A stretch of 64,000 nt of DNA from Labyrinthula sp. Ha (Eukaryota; Sar; Bigyra; Labyrinthulida; Labyrinthulaceae). Below, piece by piece: positions 32,961-44,514 of the stretch. The notes under the pieces were generated by a model. That model saw only the letters and a program-made list of their open reading frames with translations, was not told the origin of the DNA and did not search any database. Both the position numbers and the translations under genes were made by a program. The DNA is taken from positions 310,001-374,000 of the forward strand of contig JAALGZ010000001.1 of NCBI GenBank assembly GCA_015227615.1, written 5' to 3'. The first letter of the stretch is position 1; every line of letters begins with the position of its first letter.

Positions 32961-33060
32961 TTTCACCAATAAAATAAACCTGTCCAATATGGGCAGGTTT
33001 AATTTTGGGCAATTTGGTATATTCGCGGGAATTTCGAGAATTCTCGAGAATCTCGGGAGT
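32961..33060 (-). promoter_or_regulatory. eRF1 upstream region: two CCAAT boxes, an E2F-like site and a palindrome
   Basis: Read on the plus strand, CCAAT occurs at 32966-32970 and 32984-32988. TTCGCGGGAA at 33022-33031 resembles an E2F/DP site. A perfect 14-bp palindrome TCGAGAATTCTCGA spans 33034-33047 and is followed by another CGAGAAT copy; the spacing TTC-GA-GAA also fits a heat-shock element. All lie within 100 bp of the start codon. The binding factors are inferred from consensus only. Confidence 0.45.
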
Positions 33061-36000
33061 CAAGGTATATTGTTACTTGCTCTTGGAACTAGATTTAAGA
33101 CAGATAGAGAAAAGTCATATTTTCATAATATAAACATATTATTAGAAGTTTTCCTCCCAATATGCCAGAAGAAGGCTAACTTTCACAGAACTTTGGTGCC
33201 TTAGTTCTAGATAGTTATTGCATATGAGTATTGCGTTTTGGAAGCCTAAGTTCAAGTGTTATGCAAATAGTTATAGATAGCAACCAAAAGAAATGAAATC
33301 TCTTTTCAGGAAGGAATGTATATATAAAGAAAAGACCAGCTTCAATATCAGTTTCTGTGGAGAATCTTAGGAGTTATTGAATTGATGTAGAATTCTGGTT
33401 TCTGTCTACTCACAAGTTAGGCAGATACTGCTCTGTCTGCAATAAACCTAAATTGTATCTTTCTAGTAGTTTGTAAGAGTTCTAAAGATATCTTATTAGC
33501 ACATAACCAATAAAGAGAAAATATTTTTTTCTAATGAATATACTTTTTTTGTTGGTTCCAGTGAATGTTATATTTCAGAGTCGTGTGTTCATTCAGTTCC
33601 TAGATGATATTTTCGACTATTCGTTCCAGTAGCTTTAAACTATAGTTTCTCATCCTTATCATCAAACATCAGTGTGATGTTATTTGCTTAAACCCTTACC
33701 CACATCTAGTAAAGCCATGGAGCATCAGTTATGGACCAAAATGCGAAAAGAACCGCTTAAGGCTGTTAAGTTGCATGAGATGAACAAAATTATATTTGTT
33801 AAATGGAATCATAGCTATTTTTCATCACTTAACTAATGCACACTTATCAAAAATAAACTCACTAATTGAATCTAGATAAATTTTACTGTATTGCGCCTAC
33901 GTTAGCTACTAAGCAGGCAAGATTACGGCTTATTTGAAAAAAATGTTTATAGAAACAATCTACCTCTACAACGGTTTAAGAAAGCATATTTTCTAAGAAC
34001 TTAATAATTATGGAGATAATCCAGTCATATGCTTTACTCGAAGTCTTGGTTACTCCTGTTTTACCTAGAACCACCTAAGTTGCTTGTAGATACATGTAAA
34101 TATGTGATACAAAGTTGCAGCATCCTCAGAATCTCTATTTAGAAATTTGTAGTTTTCCGTACTCCAATTGAGCAGTAAACTAAAGCTAAGCTATAAAACT
34201 TACTGTGACGGAAATATATAACAGGATTTTAAAGATACCCCAGTTAAACATTTGTTTTCTATTTTTGTGAATGCTCATATCAACCTTCCTCTCTATCTCT
34301 TGTATTCTATCCAACTGTTTATTTTGGTCATGAAGATTATGAACAACGCCATGACCCCTTATATTCAAGAGAACAAACAAGATCACAGATTGTCTTCAAT
34401 TTCGCTCTGTTATTACTATCGGCGGCTTAAAAAACTTTTGGAAAAGATTAATGGAGCTCAGATGGCATCCTTGGTCTGGTGGGTACTATTTAATGTAGCA
34501 TATATTTGTGAACACATGGAAATCAAACGCTTAATAAATTAAGACATGCACAAACTGGAAAGACAGTCAGAGGTTAAGATTGAAATAATGCAGAGGATGT
34601 TTTACCACATCGAGTTCAAAGAACGCTTTGATTTTTCTTAATATACAGTGTCTTAGCTTAATATATTAAAGAGTTTCTGTAACTTAGATTACGGCACCTA
34701 CAGCTATGTATGACTTTCATCAACCTTATGAACGTTTCCCTTAATATAAACGAGAATTCCCTGGGACAACAGTATGTAAATAAGCAGAATTTAAGAATAG
34801 GTTTTGATGAAATTCAAGTAGCATTACTCAGGGTTCATTGACTAATTTGGTAAGAATGTCCAGTCAATCTGTTAATACAGGAGATCTTGTTATTTTCCCT
34901 TGGATGACAAGTTTGCATCAATTAAATTCCATGTTTGGATTTATTAAATCCACTATATCAAATTTGCAATCTGTGTAAGAATATTCTAATGATACGATGC
35001 TTCACGGGCCACACAAGAGTTTCTTAAGATAAGTTAATTGTATAATCGTAGGGAGAAATCCTGAAAACTAAAAAAAAATGAACAAAATGGTATACTAAGA
35101 TAAGGTAATTCTTCTCTCTATCAAGTGCTTTAGTCATACATAGAACTTAAGCTACAATAAGAAAAGACAGATATTGGAATCCAACAATGTTGTGTAAATG
35201 AACAAATTTTTGTAAGTATATTCTGCATAGAAACTTTTACCTCCCTGTAATATTCCCCTACTATTTGAATTTAATCGAATATATTACATCCCAAGTTACA
35301 TACATCAGATGCAATAACATTTTTCATTGATTCTTGACAGAGGAATGAAATGACACTCTTGATTTATCTGTTGATCAACTAATATCATTTTTATCAAGGA
35401 AAAAGAGAATTAGTTTGTGTTTTCTACTGGAGCCTACTAGGAATTGATGCATATAAGCCAGCAAACTCTTAGTTTTTCTCTCTTGTTTATTTTTATTTTT
35501 AACACAACACCCACTAGAAGCCAAAAAAAAATCTCTAAAACTAGGAATGTGTCAGTGTTGGAAAAAGATTAGCTTGACGGGAGTTAGTTAACTTGAAATT
35601 TTTTTGATAAAACTAGCCGGTAGTGATAAGTTAATCCACATTTGATTAATCTTAGCCGTTCCTTAAATGAAGTAATCAATTTACTTTTTCAAGAGCTCAT
35701 GTGAGCAATTCTAGAAAATAAATATTAACATGCACTCAAAAAAGTTTTCTACGCGAGGAATCAAAGGATGTGTTGACTTAGTTTGTACATGTACTAAAAA
35801 TGTCTTGGGGGTTAAACTCGGTCCTTGGATTCAACCTTCACAGGACGACAATGATGTCATTGATAATAAATTTGATTACTGAGGGAAGATTCTTACATAA
35901 TTATCTATGGTACATCTTATGAACTCCTATACTCCCGTACAGTTCATATCCTCAGGAATGGACTACTAAGGTAAGAGTAAAATGTATGCCTGAAGTTATT

Positions 36001-38462
36001 GTAGGTAAGCAATTTTTTATTATTTTTGATCATTTGTTACTTTAAATGTTTCAAGTTTCAATATAATATAAAATTTCTATATTCTGTCAATACTGAAAAA
36101 TCTAAAAGAAAGTTTGTATCATATACATTGAGTGACAACTTGATGCACCTACATGCAACTTTAAGAGAGATCAACTACAGTTATTTTAAGAAATATAGAA
36201 AAAAAGGTCAGTAATTTTTAAAGTGTTAATTCTTTTCTTCTAGATCAATCAGTGGGTTGTCTTCTTGAAAGAGTAGCCGAAGTGCTTCTGCGCAACAAAT
36301 GTTACATGTCCACGACTTGGTTTTTTCTATTCTAATCAGAACAAAAATTCTACTATTTAAGATACAATTAAGCTTCAATATAGTAGAAAATACTGATGGA
36401 GTGTGTGCTGAAATATTATTAACACTCATTAGAAGATTGAAACACATGGATGAAAGTAGGAGGAAAGACCAAGCAAATAGGTTCCTTTAACAATCGCGCT
36501 CTTCACAGGGCAATTTAGAACCTTAACACCAAGATTTACCTTTTTAAGGTTGATTTAAGTTTCTACTAAAAAGTTTCTTAAATATCTTGCAGTATTTTTC
36601 TTGGAAATGTTCAAACGTTGCGGCATTTGAGATAAATTCTTGCGATTTTGGACATCATCAATTTGTTAACCAAATCAAGAACTGTACATATGTGCGAATA
36701 TTTGTGAGAGATTTTTTTTAAATTCTTGAAGGATTCACTAAGTTGTGTTAATTTTAACCTTTTGTTTTATTTTTTCGTTGGTTAGGTATTCTCGATTATA
36801 TGAGCTCTGCAGTACTATACCTGTTTATACCATGTACAATGCACGCGTATAAAATAGCTGTACCCCTTTAATTTCCCCAAAAAACAATCTAATGGGAACT
36901 TTGTGTTGGAATCATATTCTTAAGAAAAAAGTAAAAATTTTTGACTTTCTGTTACGTAAGAGAAGGTGGTTTGTATAATATAATCTATCGGTTTTCAAGT
37001 TCATAGAAGAAATTTAGAGTTACTAAATAGCAGGCAAGCTCTAGCATTTTGTCAAACTAATTGCTTACCTGAAACATTTAACCGAAAAGATGCATAAGCG
37101 ATAGTTTTAATCATGATCAAGGACTTTTCCCAGGAAAATTGCATTAACCAGAATCAGTTTGCAGGATAGCGGTTGCAACTGAAATGAGTACTATCCGATA
37201 TATACAACACACATACTTCGAGCAAGATGAACATTTCACAGGCTACCTCTTTCGATGAACAGTGAACAAGGTATTTCTAAGATGTCTTGAATTTCTAATA
37301 GGAACGAACTAGATCTTCATGAACTATTTTTCAGGGATCAAGATTAAAAGGTTTTAAAACCCATGAAGCATAGTTGGTTATGTTTTCCGTACACCAAAGT
37401 ATGTTTGCTTAGTTTTCCATTAATAAGAGAAAGAAAGCTTATCATATATTCATGAATTTAACTCCTTCAATTAATTTAAGACCAAGCTGTCGGTGTTTTA
37501 ACTGCAGTTATTCAACTCTCCAGTACCTAGACTCATCTATTACTTGACTGGTTTTCTAGTAGCGGAGTGTAGCAATGGATTGATTCTCGCTCTAGCTAAG
37601 TGCAATCGATGCAATAAACAAACTTTAGCAATTACATAATCCCTACCAATATAACTTTATTTGCTAATTAATAGCCCTGGCGAGAAGATATCAGAATGCT
37701 GACTGCAGATGAGAACTACCTGCTTCCCTAATGATGTGGCTTAGTGTAACAGGTAGTCCATATCTGTAGCCAGCACAATGACAATGTCTTGATTGTATGA
37801 TTTTAGTTTTATCAAACCTTGATTGGAGTCGTACTATGCCTCTAAATTGAATTATCAGGATCAAAAGAAAGAACCGACATTCATACCGTTTTTAGGGAAG
37901 TACCTACTCTAATGCCACAGAAACATTCTTGAACAGAGATGATCTAATTTCTAATCAGCCTCAGCCCAACACTCTTCTCAATACATAGAAAGCTACAACT
38001 ACCAAATTTACTTATACCAGAAGCTAGGGATTCAAAACTGGTCATGTTATATTGCTGTGGTGATTTTACATTTTTTTTCATTAGGGAGCGAAAACATACC
38101 TTCATTAGGTTTTTATATTTGAGCTGCTACAAGCAAACCAAGTATTCTCCAGAACATAGTGTTTGTGTCGTTTGTTTCGATTCCTCAATTAATTCTAGAT
38201 AATTTAGTTTATTAAAAAAATAATGCACACCTCCTCAAATATGAGTTGGGCATAATTTTCTTCTTGGATTTAACATAGCATTAGCAAAAAAGCGCACATT
38301 TTAAGATCTAAAACACAGATGACTTTATTATTTGACTTGAGTACACAAAGTATTTCATTATTCCTTTGTTACATCTGCTCCAACTACTTCTTATTGGCTT
38401 CCTAATCAATAAACAAAAAAAGTTTTTATAATTATTATTCGCAAGATAAATTTTTGATTTAG
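33061..38462. other. Gene-free AT-rich interval
   Basis: About 5.4 kb. Open frames here are all under 100 codons and lack motifs or coding bias. No repeats above background were noticed apart from ordinary A/T runs. Nothing I can support. Confidence 0.55.
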
Positions 38463-38477
38463 TAACCGTTAAGAGAA

Positions 38478-39527
38478 ATGGATGAAAACCTTCTTTTACT
38501 TGAGAAAAAATATAAGAAGAAAATATCTACGGTTCATAGGTTGAATGAGGAAAAGAAAGCTTTAATTGAGAAGTCAACCTTTGTTCCTGAACTTATCTTA
38601 GGCGTTTGTTGGAAACCAGAAATTTTGAGGAGCAACATACCTTGTCAAATGACCGAGTTCATGCATTAAGAAAACAAATCGCATATTCAAGGGTATCTTT
38701 AGCTGAAGTAAGGGCACGAAATATATTTCTGAAAAGAAAGATATCACTACTAAAATCTAAGGTAGAGAGTCTAACTAAAAAACTAGAGATTGTGTTGTTG
38801 AAGAGGAAGGATATTAGAAAGAATTTCATCAAACAAAGTAACAATTTGCTACAGAGTAAAGCAAGAGAAGTTACAGAAAGTGAGATTCACATAGATAGGA
38901 TACTTGAAAAAAGAGAAAATATTTATTGGTTGAGAGATGATATGGATAGTAAGAAACCTGTAAATGTTGGTATTTTCGTATTTAAATTGAGTTAAAACTA
39001 GGGCTTCGATCAGTGAGAAGTGAACTCAAGAAGAGCTTGCCTAATTTCAACCTAACATTTGGCAATGCTTTACCTTCAACTAATAAAGTTAATACAAATT
39101 CTAGTATAAGAACTAAAAAAAGAAAGTTTAAAACGGGAAAAGATGTTCTTATACATGGGGAAAGTAAAGGAAAAAGGATGAAGAAAAAGGTTCAATTATT
39201 GTGTACGAAATACGGTTTAAATAATGAAGTTCAAAAGAAGAGTTTAATAGAGAAAATAACCAACCGAAAGAAAACAAAAGACGAAACTGTAATTCATAAG
39301 AAGCAACGAAAGAACAAGCTACCCACAAAGAAGCAAACTCTAAAAAAGAGAGGCGATGGAAACGCGGATCTGCATAAAGACTCAAATAGTGTGATCGTAG
39401 ATGCTTTTGATAAACACTTCCCGAATTTGAAACTCATAGGTATCTTATTTTTCACCTCAAACTTTTTCTAGTAACTCCTGCAGGAACACGAAACTTGAAG
39501 AACAGAGAAACTGGGTGGAAAAACTAG
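38478..39527 (+). CDS. Coiled-coil protein with basic C-terminal half (318 aa), function unknown
   Basis: Four exons are inferred from frame continuity: 38478-38572, 38602-38969, 39002-39439 and 39472-39527. The three introns are 29, 32 and 32 nt, GT-AG, and the joined length is an exact multiple of three. Residues 1-150 form a long charged coiled coil (LLLEKKYKKKISTVHRLNEE; LKRKISLLKSKVESLTKKLE). The second half is strongly basic (RTKKRKFKTGK, KGKRMKKKVQ, HKKQRKNKLPTKKQ), ending in VTPAGTRNLKNRETGWKN. An N-terminal coiled coil plus basic C-terminus recalls shugoshin-type or other chromosome-associated proteins, but I see no diagnostic motif and do not claim it. AACCGTT lies at 38464-38470, a few bases before the ATG. 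Its stop is 62 bp from the stop of the ZIP gene on the other strand. Confidence 0.65.
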
Positions 39528-39589
39528 ATTCATGACTTACCTGAGTGTTATATATATACCCCAAGCACTTCTAATAAACACTTTAATTT

Positions 39590-41002
39590 CTAGTGATCGT
39601 GACCTTCATGACCATCTGAACCATGGTCATGACCAATGTGGCAGTGTTCATGCGCCACAAACTCGTTGATAACCACACCAAGACCTACTCCTACTCCAAT
39701 GAATAATAGGCGTCTCAAGAGGCTCGTGTTTCCTACTACTGTTGCGGAGATCATGGGATATAGCTCAGACAAAACAATGAATAGGAGGATTCCACCAGAG
39801 ACAAGAAGTAATCTTCCCTGAGTAACGCTGCTCATCTCTCCAGCCGATAAAATGGTAATTGCACCGAAGAGCGCACTTGCTGATGACAAAAGGTTGAAAA
39901 GCAAGGCTTTTCTATAGCTTAATCCACACTTCACAAGAACCAAAAAGTCAGAAAATTCTTGAGGAAGTTCATGAGCAATGATTCCAACTGTTACACTGGT
40001 TCCCAAGGACACTGAGTTGCAAACACCAAAAGCAAGTGCAATGATAACACCGTCAACATAGTTGTGCAAGAAATCACCAAAGATAATATTTGCAATAATT
40101 GGCGCGGTCTTGGAGGCATGGTAAGTACCGACCACTTCAGCTTCATCTTTGTTTTCAATCTGAGCTGCAGCTTCATCATCTTTGATGTAGTGATTATGTA
40201 CTGGTGGTTGTTCGCCATTATTGAATATAGCGAAAACAGCGGGCCAAGCAAGTTCGGTAACTGCACCAACTAATACTCCAAGCATAACAAAATTTCCAAA
40301 TCCAAGATCGGCTTCTACTCCCTCAACACCTTCAGGAATAATGTGAACCAAAGTTGCCCAAAGCAATACTCCAAGTGCAAATGACAGCATATCCGAAAGA
40401 ATTGGATTGTCGTCAGACATACTTGCTGGATCAATACCAAAAATAAGAAGTACAACTCCAGCTAAAGAGAGCATACAAACTCCTAAAGTTACAAACAAAC
40501 TTCTTGCCCAGATGGCTGTAGTGAAAACTGTATTTCCCACTTCTTCTTCTCCTTCAAGATGTTCACACTCTAAATCATTAATCCCAGCAGTAAGTGTAAC
40601 TTCCCCTTCGTGCTCATGTTCTTCCTCCTCTTCTTCATCCTGCTCTTCTTCATCGTGATCATGTTCGTAACAAATGTATACTTCTTCATCAACTTCAATT
40701 TCAAACTCTGTTCCACAGTATACCTCAAGAATACAACTCACGGACTCAACAAGCACTCCGGCTAGAGCCTCTTCCGAAGTAGCTTCATCTCCAGTCGCAT
40801 TAACAACCCCCAAGATGTCATTCGCAGTTACACAGTGCCCAACGTCTTCACCTCTCAAATGCTCCAGATAGTGCTCCACCTCTTCTGCAGAAAGCCCTCC
40901 GCTGCCATCTTTATCAAAGTGTTCCAATAACTCTTCAACAGACGAGTCAACTTGACCAAATAAAAATAGCAGAGCTGTCAAAGCAACAAAACAATTTCTC
41001 AT
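39590..41002 (-). CDS. ZIP-family (SLC39-like) zinc transporter with luminal EF-hand-like loop
   Basis: A single-exon 470-aa membrane protein of the LIV-1-like ZIP group, which moves zinc or similar divalent metals towards the cytosol. A signal peptide (FVALTALLFLFG) precedes an EF-hand-like loop DKDGSGGLSAEE (residues 30-41), then an acidic, His-containing extracellular domain with conserved Cys and a very acidic run around HDHDEEEQDEEEEEEHEHE. About eight membrane segments follow. TM4 has FLHNYVDGVIIALAF with the metal-binding H-N-x-x-D-G pattern; TM5 has HELPQEFSD (about 344-352), a variant of HExPHExGD in which the second His is Gln and Gly is Ser. The variable loop has few His, and the C-terminus ends in a His-rich tail. 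ATG 41002 is preferred to an upstream in-frame GTG because it leads straight into the signal peptide. Confidence 0.88.
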   Translation of the reverse strand: MRNCFVALTALLFLFGQVDSSVEELLEHFDKDGSGGLSAEEVEHYLEHLRGEDVGHCVTANDILGVVNATGDEATSEEALAGVLVESVSCILEVYCGTEFEIEVDEEVYICYEHDHDEEEQDEEEEEEHEHEGEVTLTAGINDLECEHLEGEEEVGNTVFTTAIWARSLFVTLGVCMLSLAGVVLLIFGIDPASMSDDNPILSDMLSFALGVLLWATLVHIIPEGVEGVEADLGFGNFVMLGVLVGAVTELAWPAVFAIFNNGEQPPVHNHYIKDDEAAAQIENKDEAEVVGTYHASKTAPIIANIIFGDFLHNYVDGVIIALAFGVCNSVSLGTSVTVGIIAHELPQEFSDFLVLVKCGLSYRKALLFNLLSSASALFGAITILSAGEMSSVTQGRLLLVSGGILLFIVLSELYPMISATVVGNTSLLRRLLFIGVGVGLGVVINEFVAHEHCHIGHDHGSDGHEGHDH

Positions 41003-41746
41003 TCTCACCTATTTTTTTTAGTGTATGTTGTTCCAAAGGCAAGTTTAAAACTCTTTGTTTCGTTTTATTTTGTATAAACAATGATGAGAAATATTGTAAG
41101 AGCAGTGAAAATATAGAGTTAACGCAGATGCTCGTTAGAGTAATCTTGAACTGAATCAACGGTAACATGAGGTTTTCGCATCACGTAGAATTGCTAATAC
41201 GTACTATAATGGGCCTTCACTCATAATTAAAAAATTGAAGGGAATAAAGAAATTTGTTCCATACATAATTATATGAATTAATGGGCATGCCCAGCCTACA
41301 ATTATTCGCATTGGTATTCTAGAGTTGAAGAATTCTGCCCTTGCGTCCTATGTTATGATAAAGAAACTGGTATTCGAAAAAAATAAAAGAACAATTACTT
41401 GGCAACTACGTAATTGAATGGTTTGGGTTAACTTTCTTGGTGAAGAACTAAGGTTTCTAGAGCTTCTGATAGCTTAGAGAGATGAACAGAGCAAAAGGGA
41501 ATATGCAAATTGAGCTACAAGAGTATTTTTGTATATCCTACTGCCTAATGATAACAGTTCCTTCTCTTAAAGTAGCTTTATTGGTAAATATCCATTCAAG
41601 AACTAAACAATTTATTGATGCAAACCCACTATTTAGTGCTTAACAATCAATGTATTACTTAGGAGCATGGGAGACTACTAATACCTAGGATTTAATTCTG
41701 TTCTTAGACACGTGCATACTCCTTTGTCTCATAAACTTTCTTATGT
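41003..41746. other. Upstream region of the ZIP gene; otherwise no gene seen
   Basis: About 740 bp with no supported coding region. The part next to 41003 must include the transporter's promoter. No CCAAT, TATA or repeat element stands out. Confidence 0.5.
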
Positions 41747-42970
41747 TTAACTGTTCCTGTCTTTGAACTTTTTAGTTACTCCATTTGCTTTGGCCGAGGG
41801 CTCCATTGGAGATTGGCAAAACAAAAAGACACCCTTTGAATTCTCCGCCCCAAACCAATGATGGTGCCAACTTATTCTCTTTAAGCTTTTCCGCCATTTC
41901 CGCACTAAAAAACGGTTGCTCTTGAAGCTCAATAATTTTTTACTTCTAGTTAATTCTTTAGGCTTTCTTGGGCTTCCGAACTATCAACGTGCGGCAAACC
42001 TTTCCAACCCCAATCCGCGCCTCTTCCTGAGAAATATCTTGGCTCAAGCTTGCCCCCTGATGAACCTTCACTTCCACATTTCTTTCTTCATCCGATTCGC
42101 TTACACCATCACAATTGCAATCCGTATGCTTCTATACCATTCCCAGGAACCTTCCTTTTCCATGGAGCCCTTATAAGACTCAAGTCTTTTCACAATGACA
42201 TCACAGCTGGATTTGAACTTGTACATGAAACTTGATAGGGATCCTTCATTGTTCCATTTCAGCTGAAACCTTGTATCAACACCATCTTCCCTCTAGTTCG
42301 ATAATCCTACTTTTAAAATCTTTTAGAGGCTTCATGATCTTTCGCCACCTCTTAAGCTTAATACCCTCTTCTCCCAACTCCACTTTGACCTCACTTGAGA
42401 CACAATATCAAATCATCCTTGAGCAGTTTAAACCTCCAATTGACCACCTTCTCCTCATGTATCCCGTATTCATCCAAGAAGCTAATTACTACAACTGGTT
42501 TTAGAGATTGTAAAGTAGGTTTATCTTTATATTTTTCTTCTCTCAACCTCTGTCAAGCACTTTACATCAACGCAATTGGCTCGGAGCTTTCATCATCATC
42601 AGCCAAACTTTCATCTCTCAAACTAGAATATAAAGCATCTTTTCACTCCATTGCTCTATCGACTTCATTCCTTGCCACCCCTCCAATCCTAACTCTTGAC
42701 TGTTCAACTTCTCTCCTCTCACATATCATCTGACTCTTACTAACCTCCAACCGCTCTAAATGAGCTAACATCCTCTCCCCACTCTCAATCAACCTATCAT
42801 AATCTTCCCTGCTGATGATCATCTTACCTTTTTCAAATCTGGTACCTGTTCAACTAGTCGAGGTTCTAGTCCATTCTTTGTTTTCTGAAACTTCACTAAT
42901 TGTTGCTCAACTCTAACTTCTGGCGTGCCTATTTTGTTCTCCACATTCTCCTCAACTCGGTCATATCATC
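41747..42970 (-). mobile_element. Decayed coding block, possibly a gag-like retroelement fossil
   Basis: This 1.2-kb block is markedly richer in G and C than its flanks, with a strand bias that makes the minus strand purine-rich like coding DNA. Minus-strand frames show long coding-like stretches: a charged coiled-coil-like segment near 42.6-42.85 kb, then a tract near 42.4-42.55 kb resembling the start of a retroelement capsid region, then very basic sequence towards 41.75 kb. The block is broken many times and looks old. No terminal repeats, reverse transcriptase or integrase were identified beside it, so assignment to an LTR-type element is a guess; a dead host gene is the alternative. Confidence 0.35.
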
Positions 42971-43811
42971 GAAGATTATAAATATCGGGTATCATAAAAA
43001 TTTAAAAATGCTATAGGTTTCAAATTTAATTTAATTTAATTTTGGAGTACTCCCTATTTCCTAACTTAAACAAACAACTGCTAAGTATTCAAACTTCTCA
43101 CTTGATATCTTTCTTTTAAAACTTGTTTTATTTTTATTCCTGATATAAGATATATTTATATTTTAACCATAGAAATATAAATCATCTCAAAAATCTATTT
43201 CCAAACCACTCTCTATTCTAATTTCAGCATAGTATATTGGGCATATTGCTTATTCAAACAATACAACATTCCACGTCAGCACTAGTACCGACATCTGACG
43301 ATATGGCATTACCCCATTCATATCTATATTTCAATCGAAGAAGCAGATTCTCATGTTCAAGTCTTCCGTACACGAAAAACCTTAACACAGCTTTCTTTCT
43401 CAGCTATCACTAACCATATTTTCACCATCACTGAATCAAATCACATTCTTGAAATATCCAGCTCATTCGCGTTCATCCAAGCATACAAATTCATGCTTTA
43501 CATCAAGGACTCACAAACACTAGACCAAAGATAAATATCCCTTCAATTACAACACTACGAACCTTCCATACATCTTCTGAATAATGAACCTGTTTATTCT
43601 TTTTTCTTGAAGCGCTATCCTGTTCCTTTCTCTTCTTAACTCCCAAAAAATCTTTTCTAAACAAATGACTTCTTTTCATCATATCTAACTCTTCTGATCT
43701 TCATCATGTTTTTGTTGGTTTTTTCCATCTTTTAAACGGCTCATCTTTCAATTTCAAATTTCTTCCAAAATTTGTGCAAACAATATTTTAACCGTTTAGC
43801 AAAAGAATAAA
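42971..43811. other. AT-rich interval before the 43.8-kb gene
   Basis: About 840 bp with no supported gene. TAACCGTTTA at 43789-43798 sits 14-23 bases before the ATG at 43812 and resembles motifs before two other genes in the window. The sharp drop in G+C from the preceding block suggests a boundary near 42.97 kb. Confidence 0.45.
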
Positions 43812-44313
43812 ATGGAAGAAGAATTTCAACTGTTTAAGAAAAGAGTTGTATCACTTGAAAGAGGGAACAAGTTAAGAACGTTATTGAAAGGTATTATGTT
43901 ACATGTTGGTATGATTAAACATCTTAGTAAAGATAGGAAGGAGTCAACTGCAAAAGTAAATACATCAACATAACCTCCTATTCAAACAAAGTAGAAGGAA
44001 CCGAGAAAACAGACATAGAAAATAAAATCGAACTTAGAAAATGATGCAAATATCTCTCAATATTCTAAATCGTATGCTGATAAAAAAAGCTTTTGAAGGT
44101 GCTGTTATTGAAGCCTATAATAAATTGGAAGGTGTTTGTGATGGTAAAGTAAGCACTTTGAAGATAAAAGCATTTTTGACAACAAACTTTGGTTTGGATG
44201 TTCAGAACGGGTGGATTCAATCAGTGAGAAAAGAAGGATTAAAAGATTTTTATCTTAAGAAGATCATTGGGGAACCTTGTGTTCTTAAGAAGCAATGCAA
44301 ACTGTGTGGGTGA
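43812..44313 (+). CDS. Small unrecognised gene with unresolved splicing
   Basis: Two coding-like pieces lie here. The first opens at ATG 43812 (MEEEFQLFKKRVVSLERGNK). The second, ending at TGA 44313, contains AFEGAVIEAYNKLEGVCDGK and KAFLTTNFGLDVQN and finishes with CKLCG. An intron at 43956-44037 (82 nt, GT-AG) would join them in frame as about 116 aa, but that is longer than the other introns. The interval itself looks coding in another frame, so indels or several short introns are equally possible. I do not recognise the family. Base composition is very AT-rich, like the ROCO gene beside it. Confidence 0.35.
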
Positions 44314-44514
44314 GAAGATTTTAGTATTGGATAAGTTATCTTGGGAACAGTTTTCAAGTATATTTGTTCTTAGTAAAGTAAGAAGTTTTTAAACATAGAC
44401 TTTTTTGCAAGAAAGAATAGAATTTTGATTAAACGAAGAAAACTGTTTCATCAGTGACTGTTTTGTATATAAAAAAATATCTGAAGTATAAATCAAAAGT
44501 TAATTCCCTTAACT

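Noticed and set aside
38478-39527. Shugoshin assignment for the coiled-coil gene
   Set aside because: General layout fits, but the short conserved C-terminal shugoshin motif is not visible.
40407-40871. Ser-rich plus-strand frames inside the ZIP gene
   Set aside because: These are antisense shadows of the acidic (Glu/Asp codons) extracellular domain of the transporter.
41916-42733. Overlapping plus-strand open frames rich in Ser, Leu and Pro
   Set aside because: They mirror the purine-rich minus strand of the decayed block and read as shadow frames.
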